Below are positions 34,858-42,667 of a DNA stretch of 61,970 nt, piece by piece. The stretch spans positions 1 to 61,970 of the forward strand of contig CALBPV010000002.1 of NCBI GenBank assembly GCA_937899265.1. The letters are read 5' to 3'. The notes beneath the pieces were generated by a model. That model was not told where the DNA came from, made no database searches, and was given only the letters and a program-made list of their open reading frames with translations. Position numbers and translations under genes: made by a program. The stretch is from an uncultured Bacteroidales bacterium. Its GTDB lineage: Bacteria > Bacteroidota > Bacteroidia > Bacteroidales > UBA3663. The stretch's first letter is position 1. Every line of letters begins with the position of its first letter.

Positions 34858-36033
34858 ATGAAAGAACTCGAACTCAAGTACGGGTGCAATCCCAACCAGA
34901 AACCCGCTCGCGTTTTCATGACCGAAGGGGAACTTCCCTTCAGCGTCCTCAACGGCCGTCCCGGCTACATCAACCTTCTCGATGCCTTCAACTCCTGGCA
35001 ATTGGTCAGGGAGCTCAAGGAGGCCACGGGTCTTCCAGCCGCCACGTCGTTCAAACATGTTTCGCCGGCCGGTGCGGCCGTAGGTCTTCCCCTCTCCGAC
35101 ACATTGAAGAAGATTTATTTCACCGATGACTACGAACTCACGCCCCTCGCCTCGGCCTACTGCCGTGCACGCGGTGCCGACCGCATGTCGTCCTTCGGCG
35201 ATTTCATCGCTCTCTCCGATGTCTGCGACGTTGCCACCGCCAAACTCATCAACCGGGAGGTCAGCGACGGCATCATTGCCCCCGGCTATGAGGCCGAAGC
35301 CCTCGACATTCTGAAAAACAAACGCAAAGGCACCTATTGTGTGCTCCAAATCGACCCGGATTACACGCCCGAGCCCCTGGAACGCAAGCAGGTCTTCGGC
35401 ATCACCTTCGAACAGCTTCGCAACGAAGTGAAGCTCAACGACCCGACTCTCTTCGCCAACATCCCCACCCAAAACAAAGACATCCCCGAGGCGGCGCGGC
35501 GCGACCTCATGATAGCGCTCATCACGCTCAAATACACCCAGTCCAACTCCGTATGCTACGTCAAGGACGGACAGGCCATCGGCATCGGCGCCGGCCAGCA
35601 GAGCCGCATCCACTGCACACGTCTCGCCGGCAACAAGGCCGACATCTGGTGGCTTCGTCAAGCTCCTCAGGTGCTCAACCTTCCCTTCAAGGAAGGCATC
35701 CGCCGTGCCGACCGGGACAACACCATCGACGTATATATCAGCGAGGACCACGACGATGTGCTTGCCGACGGCGTTTGGCAGAATTTCTTCACCGAGAAAC
35801 CTGCCGTCTTCACTCGCGAAGAAAAGAAAGCGTGGTTGGCCCAAAACACGGGTGTCTCCCTCGGTTCCGATGCTTTCTTCCCCTTCGGCGACAACATCGA
35901 GCGGGCCCACAAAAGCGGTGTCCGGTGGATTGCCGAGGCCGGCGGCTCGGTGCGCGACGACAATGTGATTGCCACCGCCGACAAGTACGGCATCGCCATG
36001 GCCTTCATCGGCATCCGCCTCTTCCACCATTAA
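34858..36033 (+). CDS. Stand-alone phosphoribosylaminoimidazolecarboxamide (AICAR) formyltransferase
   Basis: A 391-residue enzyme corresponding to the C-terminal AICAR transformylase domain of PurH. The catalytic Lys-His pair is visible in SFKHVSPAGAAVGLPL, and GAGQQSRIHCTRLAG, YTQSNSVCYVKDGQAIGIG and AEAGGSVRDDNVIATADKYGIAMAF are family motifs. The N-terminal MGS-like IMP cyclohydrolase domain is absent from the start, so this protein would catalyse only formyl transfer to AICAR. Stand-alone versions occur in other Bacteroidetes, usually besides a full-length purH. The gene is monocistronic: own promoter, and a bidirectional terminator follows. A long antisense frame over it is an artefact of GC bias. 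Confidence 0.9.
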   Translation: MKELELKYGCNPNQKPARVFMTEGELPFSVLNGRPGYINLLDAFNSWQLVRELKEATGLPAATSFKHVSPAGAAVGLPLSDTLKKIYFTDDYELTPLASAYCRARGADRMSSFGDFIALSDVCDVATAKLINREVSDGIIAPGYEAEALDILKNKRKGTYCVLQIDPDYTPEPLERKQVFGITFEQLRNEVKLNDPTLFANIPTQNKDIPEAARRDLMIALITLKYTQSNSVCYVKDGQAIGIGAGQQSRIHCTRLAGNKADIWWLRQAPQVLNLPFKEGIRRADRDNTIDVYISEDHDDVLADGVWQNFFTEKPAVFTREEKKAWLAQNTGVSLGSDAFFPFGDNIERAHKSGVRWIAEAGGSVRDDNVIATADKYGIAMAFIGIRLFHH

Positions 36034-36067
36034 TCCGCCGAATGGATTAACGGACGGGACGATTCAT

Positions 36068-36109
36068 GGTTCACGGTTCACGGTTCATGGTTCATGGTTC
36101 ACGGTTCAA
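36068..36109. repeat. 7-bp tandem repeat GGTTCAY
   Basis: Six copies of GGTTCAC or GGTTCAT in the spacer after the AICAR formyltransferase gene. No coding role. Confidence 0.85.
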
Positions 36110-36215
36110 GAAAGAGAAAAATTCTCCAATTCTCAAATTCTTGATAAAAATCAGAATTAACGGCTATGAGAATGTCTATGCCGTCGAGATAGCTCCTGCC
36201 AAATAAAGGAAAAAG

Positions 36216-36249
36216 AAACGGCACACCGTCCGGGATGTGCCGTTTCTTT
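36216..36249. terminator. Bidirectional rho-independent terminator
   Basis: Arms AAACGGCACA/TGTGCCGTTT (10 bp) with a 10-nt loop, flanked by A- and T-rich sequence on both sides. It serves both the plus-strand formyltransferase gene and the convergent S4 gene. Confidence 0.85.
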
Positions 36250-36257
36250 TCTGCTGT

Positions 36258-36800
36258 TTATTTCTTTCTTCTCGTGCCTCCCGGGCGCTGTGCTTTGGCC
36301 TTGGGATTGACACCTTCCACGCGCCTCACCTTCACGTTCATCAGTTTCTGTTTGTCCGAGAGGGCTTCGCTGAAGGTCTTGGCCTTACGGTTCTCTTCGC
36401 GTTTGGCTTCCCGTGCGGCCAGTTCGGCGGGCGTGAGCTGCGACTTGGGAATCTTCACAAACTTTTTGCCCTGTGGATTGTGACGCACCAGTTTGCTTTT
36501 GGGGTTCTGACGCATCTCTTCCAGCCGTTCGGCTTTCTCTTCGTTATGCTCCACCCACCAGGGAGTCCTGTGGGTTTTCTCATAACTCTCCGCCGAGATG
36601 GCGTTGCCCAACGGATTCTCGGGATTGACTTTCTGTCCATCGACAGTCACGGTGTCGGTTTCGGTGTCGATGACCTGCCCCACCCGGGCCGTCACGCCGT
36701 TCACCTCGACTCTCCCGTCAGCAATCAAAGCGTCCGTTTCGCGTCGCGAACAAACGCCTGTTTCGCTCAAATATTTGTTGATTCTTTCTAATTTTTCCAT
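36258..36800 (-). CDS. S4-domain RNA-binding protein without a catalytic domain
   Basis: Start at 36800 (MEKLERINKYLSETG), matching the usual S4 start; the frame has 8 more codons upstream that overlap the promoter. The 180-residue protein has an N-terminal S4 domain as in RsuA/RluB pseudouridine synthases (RINKYLSETGVCSRRETDALIADGRVEVNG landmark), then a Lys/Arg/Glu-rich disordered tail instead of a pseudouridine synthase domain. It should bind structured RNA, possibly rRNA. A -7 element lies 22 bp upstream, back to back with that of the LTA-synthase-like gene. Confidence 0.85.
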   Translation of the reverse strand: MEKLERINKYLSETGVCSRRETDALIADGRVEVNGVTARVGQVIDTETDTVTVDGQKVNPENPLGNAISAESYEKTHRTPWWVEHNEEKAERLEEMRQNPKSKLVRHNPQGKKFVKIPKSQLTPAELAAREAKREENRKAKTFSEALSDKQKLMNVKVRRVEGVNPKAKAQRPGGTRRKK

Positions 36801-36821
36801 AAAACCGTCTTTTTTCGGCTG

Positions 36822-36829
36822 CAAAGATA
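36822..36829 (-). promoter_or_regulatory. -7 promoter element for the S4 gene
   Basis: TATCTTTG on the minus strand, forming a divergent pair with the element at 36851; the two elements are 21 bp apart. Confidence 0.6.
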
Positions 36830-36850
36830 CAAAGTTTTCGCGAATTTTTG

Positions 36851-36858
36851 TATATTTG
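36851..36858 (+). promoter_or_regulatory. -7 promoter element for the LTA-synthase-like gene
   Basis: TATATTTG on the plus strand, 11 nt before the ATG; predicted leader of only about 5 nt. Confidence 0.6.
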
Positions 36859-36869
36859 CACCCGTAAAA

Positions 36870-38789
36870 ATGTCAAAAACTTCGTTTATGAAGAAAAAAA
36901 TAGCCATCTTTTTGGCCTTTGTGCTGTTTTTTGAGCTTTGCAGACTCATCTTTATGTTCTGTTATTGGGACATTTACAGGGCCTACTCGCTGCTTGACTG
37001 GCTCAAGGCTCTTTCCCATGGCTTCGCCCACGACTTCACCGTCTCCGGCCTCATTATGCTGGTGCCCTTTGCGCTCGAAATCGTGCGCATCCTGCGTCCC
37101 GGAGCCTGGCATGACATCACGATGCGCCTCTGGTTCAGCATCATCATCCTGCCTGTTCTGACGTTTCTGGGGGTCGATTTCGTGCTCTACGGCTTTTGGG
37201 GGTTCCGTCTTGACACGACACCTCTCATCTACCTCTTCGACGACCCCGTCGAGGCGCTCAAACTGTCTCCGCCGGCAGCGCTCGTTGCCTCGCCCATTGC
37301 CTTGATTCTTTTTCTGTGGCTTATCCAGAAGCCTCTCCGCCGCCTTTTCCCCGCCGTCAGCCCCAACAAGCAGACGGCCACGGACCGTTCTTCGCGTTTC
37401 ACCATCGAACGCGCCACAGGCCATCGCCTCTCCCACATCCTCATGGCTCTTGCCATGATTCTGTTTTTCATTCTTCTCGAACGTTCTGTCACGCTCGGCA
37501 CGGCCTACTACACCACCGACATGCGCCTCAACCAGGCGGCCATCAACCCGGTCTATTCCGTTTGGTACTCGCTCAACCGTCCGTCCGACTTCCGTGCGCA
37601 ATATCGGTTCATGGGCGATGAGGACTGCCGTGCGGCTCTCGCCGAATTGGAATCCGTCCCGAGCCTTCAGGCTCCGTCCGACAGCCTGCCCGCCGGGCCT
37701 TCCGTTTCGCTCCTCTCCGTGAAGCGTCCCAACATTTTGCTCATTCTTCTCGAGTCGTTCTCCGGCATGGCGTGCCACGCCCTTTCGCCGGAGGCCAATC
37801 CTGCCATTATGCCGTGCATCGGCGAGCTCTATTCATCGAGCGTAGCTTTCACACGCTTCTACGCCAACTCTTTCCGTACCGACCGCGGCATGGCCTCCGT
37901 ACTTGCGGCCTATCCTTCCCAGCCCTGCTACACCGTTATGAACAATCCCGCCAAGGTAGGGTCGCTCCAGTACATCCCCCAGCGGCTCCGCGAATACGGC
38001 TGGACCACACAGTTCATCTACGGAGGCGATGCCGGGTTCACCAATCTCAAAGGCTTCCTCCATGCCGGTGCCATTGACGACATTGTCGAGAAGGACGACT
38101 TCCCCTCCGAACAGCTCACCATTCAAGCCGGAGCCCCCGACGAATTTCTTTTCGACCGCCTCTATAATATAATAGGTATGGAAACCGAGGCCCAGCGACG
38201 CGACAGCACGTTGGCCCCGTTCTTCAAAGCCACGCTCACCCTTTCGAGCCACGAACCCTTCGATACGCCCTTCGGCAGATTCGACGACCCCTACATCAAC
38301 TCTGTGGCTTACACCGATTCGTGTCTGGGTCTTTTCATCGACCGGCTGCGCGTGTCTCCCTCGTGGGACAATCTGCTGGTCATCGCCGTGGCCGACCACG
38401 GCTATGCCAACTATCCTCCCGGCGTGCAGAACCACGAGATGAAGCGACAGCTCATTCCCATGTTGTGGACCGGCGGCGCAATCGCCCGTCCGATCACCGT
38501 CCCTGCCCTCGCCTCCCAAGTCGATATCGCGGCTACGCTGCTGAGCCAGCTGGGGCTGCCCCACGACGATTTCAACTTCAGCCACGACATCTTTGATGCC
38601 GGTGCGCCCCGCTTCGTGGAATACACCTGGCCCGACGGCTTCGGATTCCTGACCGACAGCATCCGCTACATCCAGGACAACGAATACGACGGCCACGGCC
38701 TTGACGGCACCTTCGACCCCGAAGGCAAAGCCGAGCGTTGGGGCAAAGCCCTCCTCCAGGCCCTCTTCGACGACCTGGCGGAAAGATAA
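36870..38789 (+). CDS. LTA synthase-family sulfatase/phosphoglycerol transferase-like membrane protein
   Basis: A 639-residue protein: five predicted membrane helices in the first 200 residues, then an extracytoplasmic alkaline-phosphatase-like domain. NILLILLESFSG starts the domain and holds the metal-binding Glu; SFRTDRGMASVLAAYPSQPC contains the nucleophilic Thr; IYGGDAGFTNLKGF, LSSHEPFD and VIAVADHGYANYP supply the other metal-site residues. Bacteroidetes homologues probably transfer phosphoglycerol or phosphoethanolamine groups to envelope glycans or lipids; Gram-negatives lack lipoteichoic acid, so the acceptor is unknown. An alternative ATG lies at codon 7 (MKKKIAIF). A 9-bp repeat array begins 2 bp after the stop codon. 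Confidence 0.88.
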   Translation: MSKTSFMKKKIAIFLAFVLFFELCRLIFMFCYWDIYRAYSLLDWLKALSHGFAHDFTVSGLIMLVPFALEIVRILRPGAWHDITMRLWFSIIILPVLTFLGVDFVLYGFWGFRLDTTPLIYLFDDPVEALKLSPPAALVASPIALILFLWLIQKPLRRLFPAVSPNKQTATDRSSRFTIERATGHRLSHILMALAMILFFILLERSVTLGTAYYTTDMRLNQAAINPVYSVWYSLNRPSDFRAQYRFMGDEDCRAALAELESVPSLQAPSDSLPAGPSVSLLSVKRPNILLILLESFSGMACHALSPEANPAIMPCIGELYSSSVAFTRFYANSFRTDRGMASVLAAYPSQPCYTVMNNPAKVGSLQYIPQRLREYGWTTQFIYGGDAGFTNLKGFLHAGAIDDIVEKDDFPSEQLTIQAGAPDEFLFDRLYNIIGMETEAQRRDSTLAPFFKATLTLSSHEPFDTPFGRFDDPYINSVAYTDSCLGLFIDRLRVSPSWDNLLVIAVADHGYANYPPGVQNHEMKRQLIPMLWTGGAIARPITVPALASQVDIAATLLSQLGLPHDDFNFSHDIFDAGAPRFVEYTWPDGFGFLTDSIRYIQDNEYDGHGLDGTFDPEGKAERWGKALLQALFDDLAER

Positions 38790-38790
38790 G

Positions 38791-39057
38791 CCGGAAACTC
38801 CGGAAACTCCGGAAGCTCCGGAAAATCCGGAAAACTCCGGAAAATCCGGGAAATCCGGGAAATCCGGGAAGTCCGGAAAGTCCGGAAAATCCGGAAACTC
38901 CGGAAAATCCGGAAAATCCGGGAAATCCGGAAAGTCCGGAAAATCCGGGAAACTCCGGAAAATCCGGGAAACTCCGGAAAATCCGGAAAATCCGGAACCT
39001 CCGGAAAATCCGGGAAATCCGGAACCTCCGGAAAATCCGGAAAATCCGGAACCTCCG
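38791..39057 (+). repeat. Array A: 9-bp tandem repeat CCGGAAANT, about 30 units
   Basis: Fills the 303-bp gap between the LTA-synthase-like stop codon and the A-rich leader of the GH28 gene. Units are CCGGAAAAT, CCGGGAAAT, CCGGAAAGT, CCGGAACCT and similar, with a few 10-bp spacings. No stop codon occurs in any sense frame through the array. The embedded hexamer TCCGGA is self-complementary. Confidence 0.95.
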
Positions 39058-39092
39058 AAAAAGAAACCACCTAAAAAAACAACAGAAATAAA

Positions 39093-40505
39093 ATGAAGCG
39101 ATTTCTCTCCCTCCTCTGTCTGGCCGGACTCCTCGTTTCGGCCCATGCAAAAGTGTATGACGTGCGCGACTACGGAGCCAAAGGCGATGGCAAGACGCTC
39201 GACTCCCCCGCTCTCAACGCAGCCATCGATGCAGCTGTCGCCGACGGCGGCGGAACCGTCGAAGTGCCGGCAGGCACCTGGCTCTGCGGCAGCATCCACC
39301 TCAAGAGCAACATTGAGTTGCATTTGTCTCCCGGGGCCGTCATCAAAGCAGCCCCCCAAAAACTCAACGCCTACGATGAAAGCGAACCCTGGGAAGGACC
39401 CATGTACCAGGACGGCGGTCACACCTTCTTCCACAACAGCCTCATCTGGGCCGAAGGACAGAGCAACGTCTCCATCACGGGACACGGCATGATTGACGGT
39501 TCCAACCTCACCAAGAAGGACAAAGAGAAAGCCGGCATTGTGCTGGGCGGCAGCATCGGCATGGGCGACAAAGCCATTGCCCTCAAACTCTGCCGCAACA
39601 TCACCATCCGCGACATCACCATCTCGCGGGGCGGCCATTTTGCCATCATCATCACCGGGTGCGACATCGGCACGATAGACAATGTGACCATCGACACCAA
39701 CCGCGACGGCATCGACATCGACTGCTGCAAATACATCTCTGTCACCAACACGCGTGTCAATACGCCCCACGACGATGCCATCGTGCTCAAGAGTTCTTTT
39801 GCACTCAAGCGGAACGTTGCCTGCGAACACATCCTCATCGACAATTGTACAGTCACCGGCTACAAGGAAGGGTGCCTCCTCGACGGCTCCTACATCCCCG
39901 AGGAGGTCAACTGGGTGTGCGGTCGCATCAAACTGGGCACCGAGAGCAACGGCGGATATCAGGACATCGCCATCACCAACTGCTCCTGCCACTGGAGCTC
40001 CGGCTTGGCCTTCGAGGAAGTCGATGGAGGTCTGATGCGTAACATTGTGGTCGATAACATCACGATGAACCACGTGCACCATTATCCCATCTACATTACC
40101 ACCGGCTCCCGCTATCGCGGCCCGCAGGATTCCGTGGGCGTTTCGACGGGACAGAATATATATATTAATAATGTAGTGGCCAACGATGTCGATTCCCTTG
40201 CCGGCATCATCGTCACGGGCATGGAAGGCGCGCCCCTCCGCAACATCACCCTCTCCAACATCTATGTCAGCAGCCGGGGCGGCACGACCGAGGCACAGGC
40301 TCAGGAACTGGCCTCCACGCCCTATCGCGAACAGGGAACCAACTATCCCGAGCCCCGTTGGGCCGGTCCCACTCCTTCCTACGGAATGTTCGCCCGCCAC
40401 GTTGACGGCCTCCGTCTCGACAACGTCAACTTCGAGCTCCTACGTCCCGACGCCCGTCCCTGCATCATCACCGATGATGTACAGAACTACAAGAGAATAG
40501 AATAA
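39093..40505 (+). CDS. Glycoside hydrolase family 28 (polygalacturonase-type), secreted
   Basis: A 470-residue enzyme with signal peptide MKRFLSLLCLAGLLVSAHA and a right-handed parallel beta-helix. It opens VYDVRDYGAKGDGKTLDSPALNAAIDAAV, the usual GH28 start. Catalytic-region motifs are TRVNTPHDDAIVLKSSF (paired Asp) and GRIKLGTESNGGYQDI (substrate-binding Arg-x-Lys); the classical NTD and GHG motifs are partly substituted, as in rhamnogalacturonan-type members. It probably cleaves galacturonic-acid-containing pectin in the periplasm. It is preceded by array A and an A-rich 30-bp leader, and followed by a strong terminator. Confidence 0.88.
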   Translation: MKRFLSLLCLAGLLVSAHAKVYDVRDYGAKGDGKTLDSPALNAAIDAAVADGGGTVEVPAGTWLCGSIHLKSNIELHLSPGAVIKAAPQKLNAYDESEPWEGPMYQDGGHTFFHNSLIWAEGQSNVSITGHGMIDGSNLTKKDKEKAGIVLGGSIGMGDKAIALKLCRNITIRDITISRGGHFAIIITGCDIGTIDNVTIDTNRDGIDIDCCKYISVTNTRVNTPHDDAIVLKSSFALKRNVACEHILIDNCTVTGYKEGCLLDGSYIPEEVNWVCGRIKLGTESNGGYQDIAITNCSCHWSSGLAFEEVDGGLMRNIVVDNITMNHVHHYPIYITTGSRYRGPQDSVGVSTGQNIYINNVVANDVDSLAGIIVTGMEGAPLRNITLSNIYVSSRGGTTEAQAQELASTPYREQGTNYPEPRWAGPTPSYGMFARHVDGLRLDNVNFELLRPDARPCIITDDVQNYKRIE

Positions 40506-40541
40506 AAAATCCCGTCCGATGATTGTCGGACGGGATTTTTT
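40504..40541. terminator. Bidirectional rho-independent terminator
   Basis: Perfect arms ATCCCGTCCGA/TCGGACGGGAT around a TGATTG loop, with A6 before and T6 after, lying between the convergent GH28 and DUF4332 genes. Confidence 0.92.
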
Positions 40542-40555
40542 ATGATGACGCGGGA

Positions 40556-40963
40556 TTAATAGGTGATGATGGGCTCGAGCTCCTTGGCCTGAGCTATCAT
40601 CTTCTCCACTTCTGTAACGGAAGGAACGCGGTTGCAGAGGTTCTTCTCTTTGTTCACTTCCTCAAGCTTGGGCTGGAGGTTGGCAGCTACGCGATGACGG
40701 AATTCCTTCACGGTGTCAACACCGGCTGCTTCGAGCAGTTCTGCAAACTGGCCTGCGATACCGTTGATGCGGAAAAGGTCTGCATGGTTGGTCCACTTGA
40801 GAATGAGTTTCTCTGAGATACCTGTCTTCTCGGCCAAAGCCTTGCGGCCGGCGGGGGCAGCGCAGTTCTTGAGAAGGTCTTCTGTGGTTTTGACACCTGC
40901 ATCCTGAAGTTTCTGTGCATAAACTTCGCCGATGCCTTCGATTTCGATAATCTTGTAAGCCAT
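40556..40963 (-). CDS. DUF4332 helix-hairpin-helix protein
   Basis: A 135-residue cytosolic protein with two helix-hairpin-helix-like units: IIEIEGIGEVYAQKLQDAGVKTTEDLLKN and DLFRINGIAGQFAELLEAAGVDTVKEFRHR (landmarks EGIGEVYA and NGIAGQFA). This is the DUF4332 arrangement. HhH units commonly bind DNA non-specifically, so a nucleic-acid-binding role is likely, but the family function is unknown. The gene is monocistronic with its own -7 element about 40 bp upstream, and ends at the bidirectional terminator. Confidence 0.88.
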   Translation of the reverse strand: MAYKIIEIEGIGEVYAQKLQDAGVKTTEDLLKNCAAPAGRKALAEKTGISEKLILKWTNHADLFRINGIAGQFAELLEAAGVDTVKEFRHRVAANLQPKLEEVNKEKNLCNRVPSVTEVEKMIAQAKELEPIITY

Positions 40964-41000
40964 TGTCGTAAAAAAGTTTTTAGTGTTAAGAATGTTGCTG

Positions 41001-41008
41001 CAAATGTA
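41001..41008 (-). promoter_or_regulatory. -7 promoter element for the DUF4332 gene
   Basis: TACATTTG on the minus strand; predicted leader about 31 nt. Confidence 0.55.
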
Positions 41009-41077
41009 CGTATTTTTTTTGAAATTGCAAATGTTTTTTCAAAAAAAATGGATATTTGTCGCCAAAATGAGACTTTT

Positions 41078-42631
41078 TTATGCGTTTATTCCCCTTTTGA
41101 TGGCCTTAAATGCTGCGCCGAGGTGCGAAATGAGGTCGCTCGGAAGGAAGGATTCTTCGCTTTCTCCGTCCAAAGCCGCATCGGCCGCGAGGTTGTGGAG
41201 TGTCACGCCGAGGGCGGCTGCATCCTTCGGTTCGTAATGTTGTGCCAGGAGGGACAGTAGGATTCCCGTGAGCGTGTCGCCCGAACCGCCCACAGCCATG
41301 CCGGGATGTCCGTGACCGTAATTGAAGCGGACGCTTCCGTCGGCTCCTATCACTGCCGTATAGGTTCCCTTGAATACGATGTTGACATACAGTTTCTGTG
41401 CCAGCATCCGCAGGCCACGCAGCAGCTGCAGCGAGGTCTCTGCGGGAGGAGCTTCCCAGTCGGAGAAGCGGCTTCCGGCGGCTTTGAGCAGTCGCCGTGC
41501 CTCGCCCGGATGGGGCGTGAGGATGGAGTTGCGGGGAAGGAGGGTCAGCCTGTCGGGATGTGCGGCGATGAGATTCAGGGCGTCGGCGTCTATCACCATG
41601 GGGCGCACCGCAGTGCGAAGCAATTCCTGCAAGGCCTGGCCGGTCTCGGAAGCCTGTCCCAAACCCGGTCCCACGGCGATGGCATCCCATCCGGCCTCTT
41701 TGTCGGGCAGGCTCTTCCAATGGTCGGGATGCGTGTCCGTCTCGCACTTGGCTTCCGGGCAACCCTGTTGCAGGATTTCATAGCCGCAGCCCGGCACATG
41801 CACCGTGAGCAGTCCCACGCCGCTGCGCATACAGGCTCTGGCCGCCAGCAGTGCAGCCCCCATCATGCCCCGCGACCCGGCCACGAGGAGGGCTTGTCCG
41901 TAGTCGTTCTTGTGGCTGAAACGCGACCGTCGTTTGAGCAGCGCCGCCATTTCCCTCTCCTCTATAATATAATATGGAGAGACCGAATTGGCGATGGCCT
42001 CGGCATCGATGCCGATGTCCAGGACCGTGACTTCTCCGCAATAACTTCCGCCCTCGGGAAAAAGCATCGAGAGCTTGGGATGGGTGAAGGTGAGGGTGTA
42101 GTCTGCCTGTACGCATTTGCCCTTGACACCTTCTTCGCCCGTCAGCCCCGACGGCACGTCGATGGACACTACGGTGCCTTCCGACTCGTTGATGCGGTCG
42201 GTCATATAGCCGAACATGCCTTCTATCGGACGGTTCAAGCCGCTGCCGAAGAGTGCGTCCACCACCCAGTCGTCCGGCCCCGTTGCGGGCAGTTCCGTGG
42301 ACAGGGTCATCATCACAGCCGCCTCGCCGGCATCGCGGAAGGCACGTTCGCAATCGCCCGACAGACGGCCCGACGGCGAAGGCACCAGATAGGCCGTCGC
42401 ATTCCTGTAGCCTTTCTCCCGCAACAGGCGCACCAGCACCAGCGCATCGCCTCCGTTGTTGCCGGGCCCGGCGAAGAGTGTGATGCGGGTCTCGCGCGAC
42501 GTTATGCGTGAGCAGAACCAGCGGGCCAGTTCCCCGGCCGCGCGGTTCATCAGCTCGTAGCTGTCAATCCCTTGCCGCTCGCACGTCTTGCGGTCAAGGT
42601 CGGGGACTTCGGAGGTAAAGGGGAGTTTCAT
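41078..42631 (-). CDS. nnrD: Bifunctional NAD(P)HX epimerase / ADP-dependent NAD(P)HX dehydratase
   Basis: Start at 42631 (MKLPFTSEVPDLDRKTCERQGIDS); one more ATG lies 3 codons upstream. The 517-residue protein fuses two enzymes that repair hydrated NAD(P)H. The N-terminal YjeF_N epimerase domain has LFAGPGNNGGDALVLVRLL and VSIDVPSGLTGEEG; the C-terminal ribokinase-like dehydratase domain has HKNDYGQALLVAGSRGMMGAALLAARA, LTPHPGEARRLL and VGGSGDTLTGILLSLLAQ with the catalytic Asp in GSGDTL. It is separated by 36 bp from the upstream GH28 gene. The 5' end coincides with a small hairpin. Confidence 0.94.
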   Translation of the reverse strand: MKLPFTSEVPDLDRKTCERQGIDSYELMNRAAGELARWFCSRITSRETRITLFAGPGNNGGDALVLVRLLREKGYRNATAYLVPSPSGRLSGDCERAFRDAGEAAVMMTLSTELPATGPDDWVVDALFGSGLNRPIEGMFGYMTDRINESEGTVVSIDVPSGLTGEEGVKGKCVQADYTLTFTHPKLSMLFPEGGSYCGEVTVLDIGIDAEAIANSVSPYYIIEEREMAALLKRRSRFSHKNDYGQALLVAGSRGMMGAALLAARACMRSGVGLLTVHVPGCGYEILQQGCPEAKCETDTHPDHWKSLPDKEAGWDAIAVGPGLGQASETGQALQELLRTAVRPMVIDADALNLIAAHPDRLTLLPRNSILTPHPGEARRLLKAAGSRFSDWEAPPAETSLQLLRGLRMLAQKLYVNIVFKGTYTAVIGADGSVRFNYGHGHPGMAVGGSGDTLTGILLSLLAQHYEPKDAAALGVTLHNLAADAALDGESEESFLPSDLISHLGAAFKAIKRGINA

Positions 42632-42640
42632 AATACACAA

Positions 42641-42660
42641 ATCGCCGGTTTCCCGGCGAT
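42641..42660 (-). terminator. Hairpin after the second GH28 gene
   Basis: ATCGCCGG/CCGGCGAT, an 8-bp stem with a 4-nt loop, followed on the minus strand by TTTGTGTATT. It lies between the GH28 stop and the NAD(P)HX repair gene and may reduce read-through. Confidence 0.5.
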
Positions 42661-42667
42661 TGGAACT

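Noticed and set aside
34759..36030. 423-codon minus-strand frame opposite the AICAR formyltransferase gene
   Set aside because: The plus-strand product has complete family motifs; the antisense frame has none.
38791..39057. CRISPR array at the CCGGAAA repeats
   Set aside because: Units are 9 bp, contiguous, without unique spacers, and no cas genes are present.
38701..39096. Read-through protein or separate small gene encoded by array A
   Set aside because: All sense frames are open only because the unit lacks stop codons; there is no plausible start, and the frame overlaps the end of the LTA-synthase-like gene.
37833..40400. 855-codon minus-strand frame over the LTA-synthase-like gene, array A and GH28
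   Set aside because: It has no domain, reads the repeat as Phe-Pro-Asp triplets, and is antisense to two genes with full catalytic motifs.
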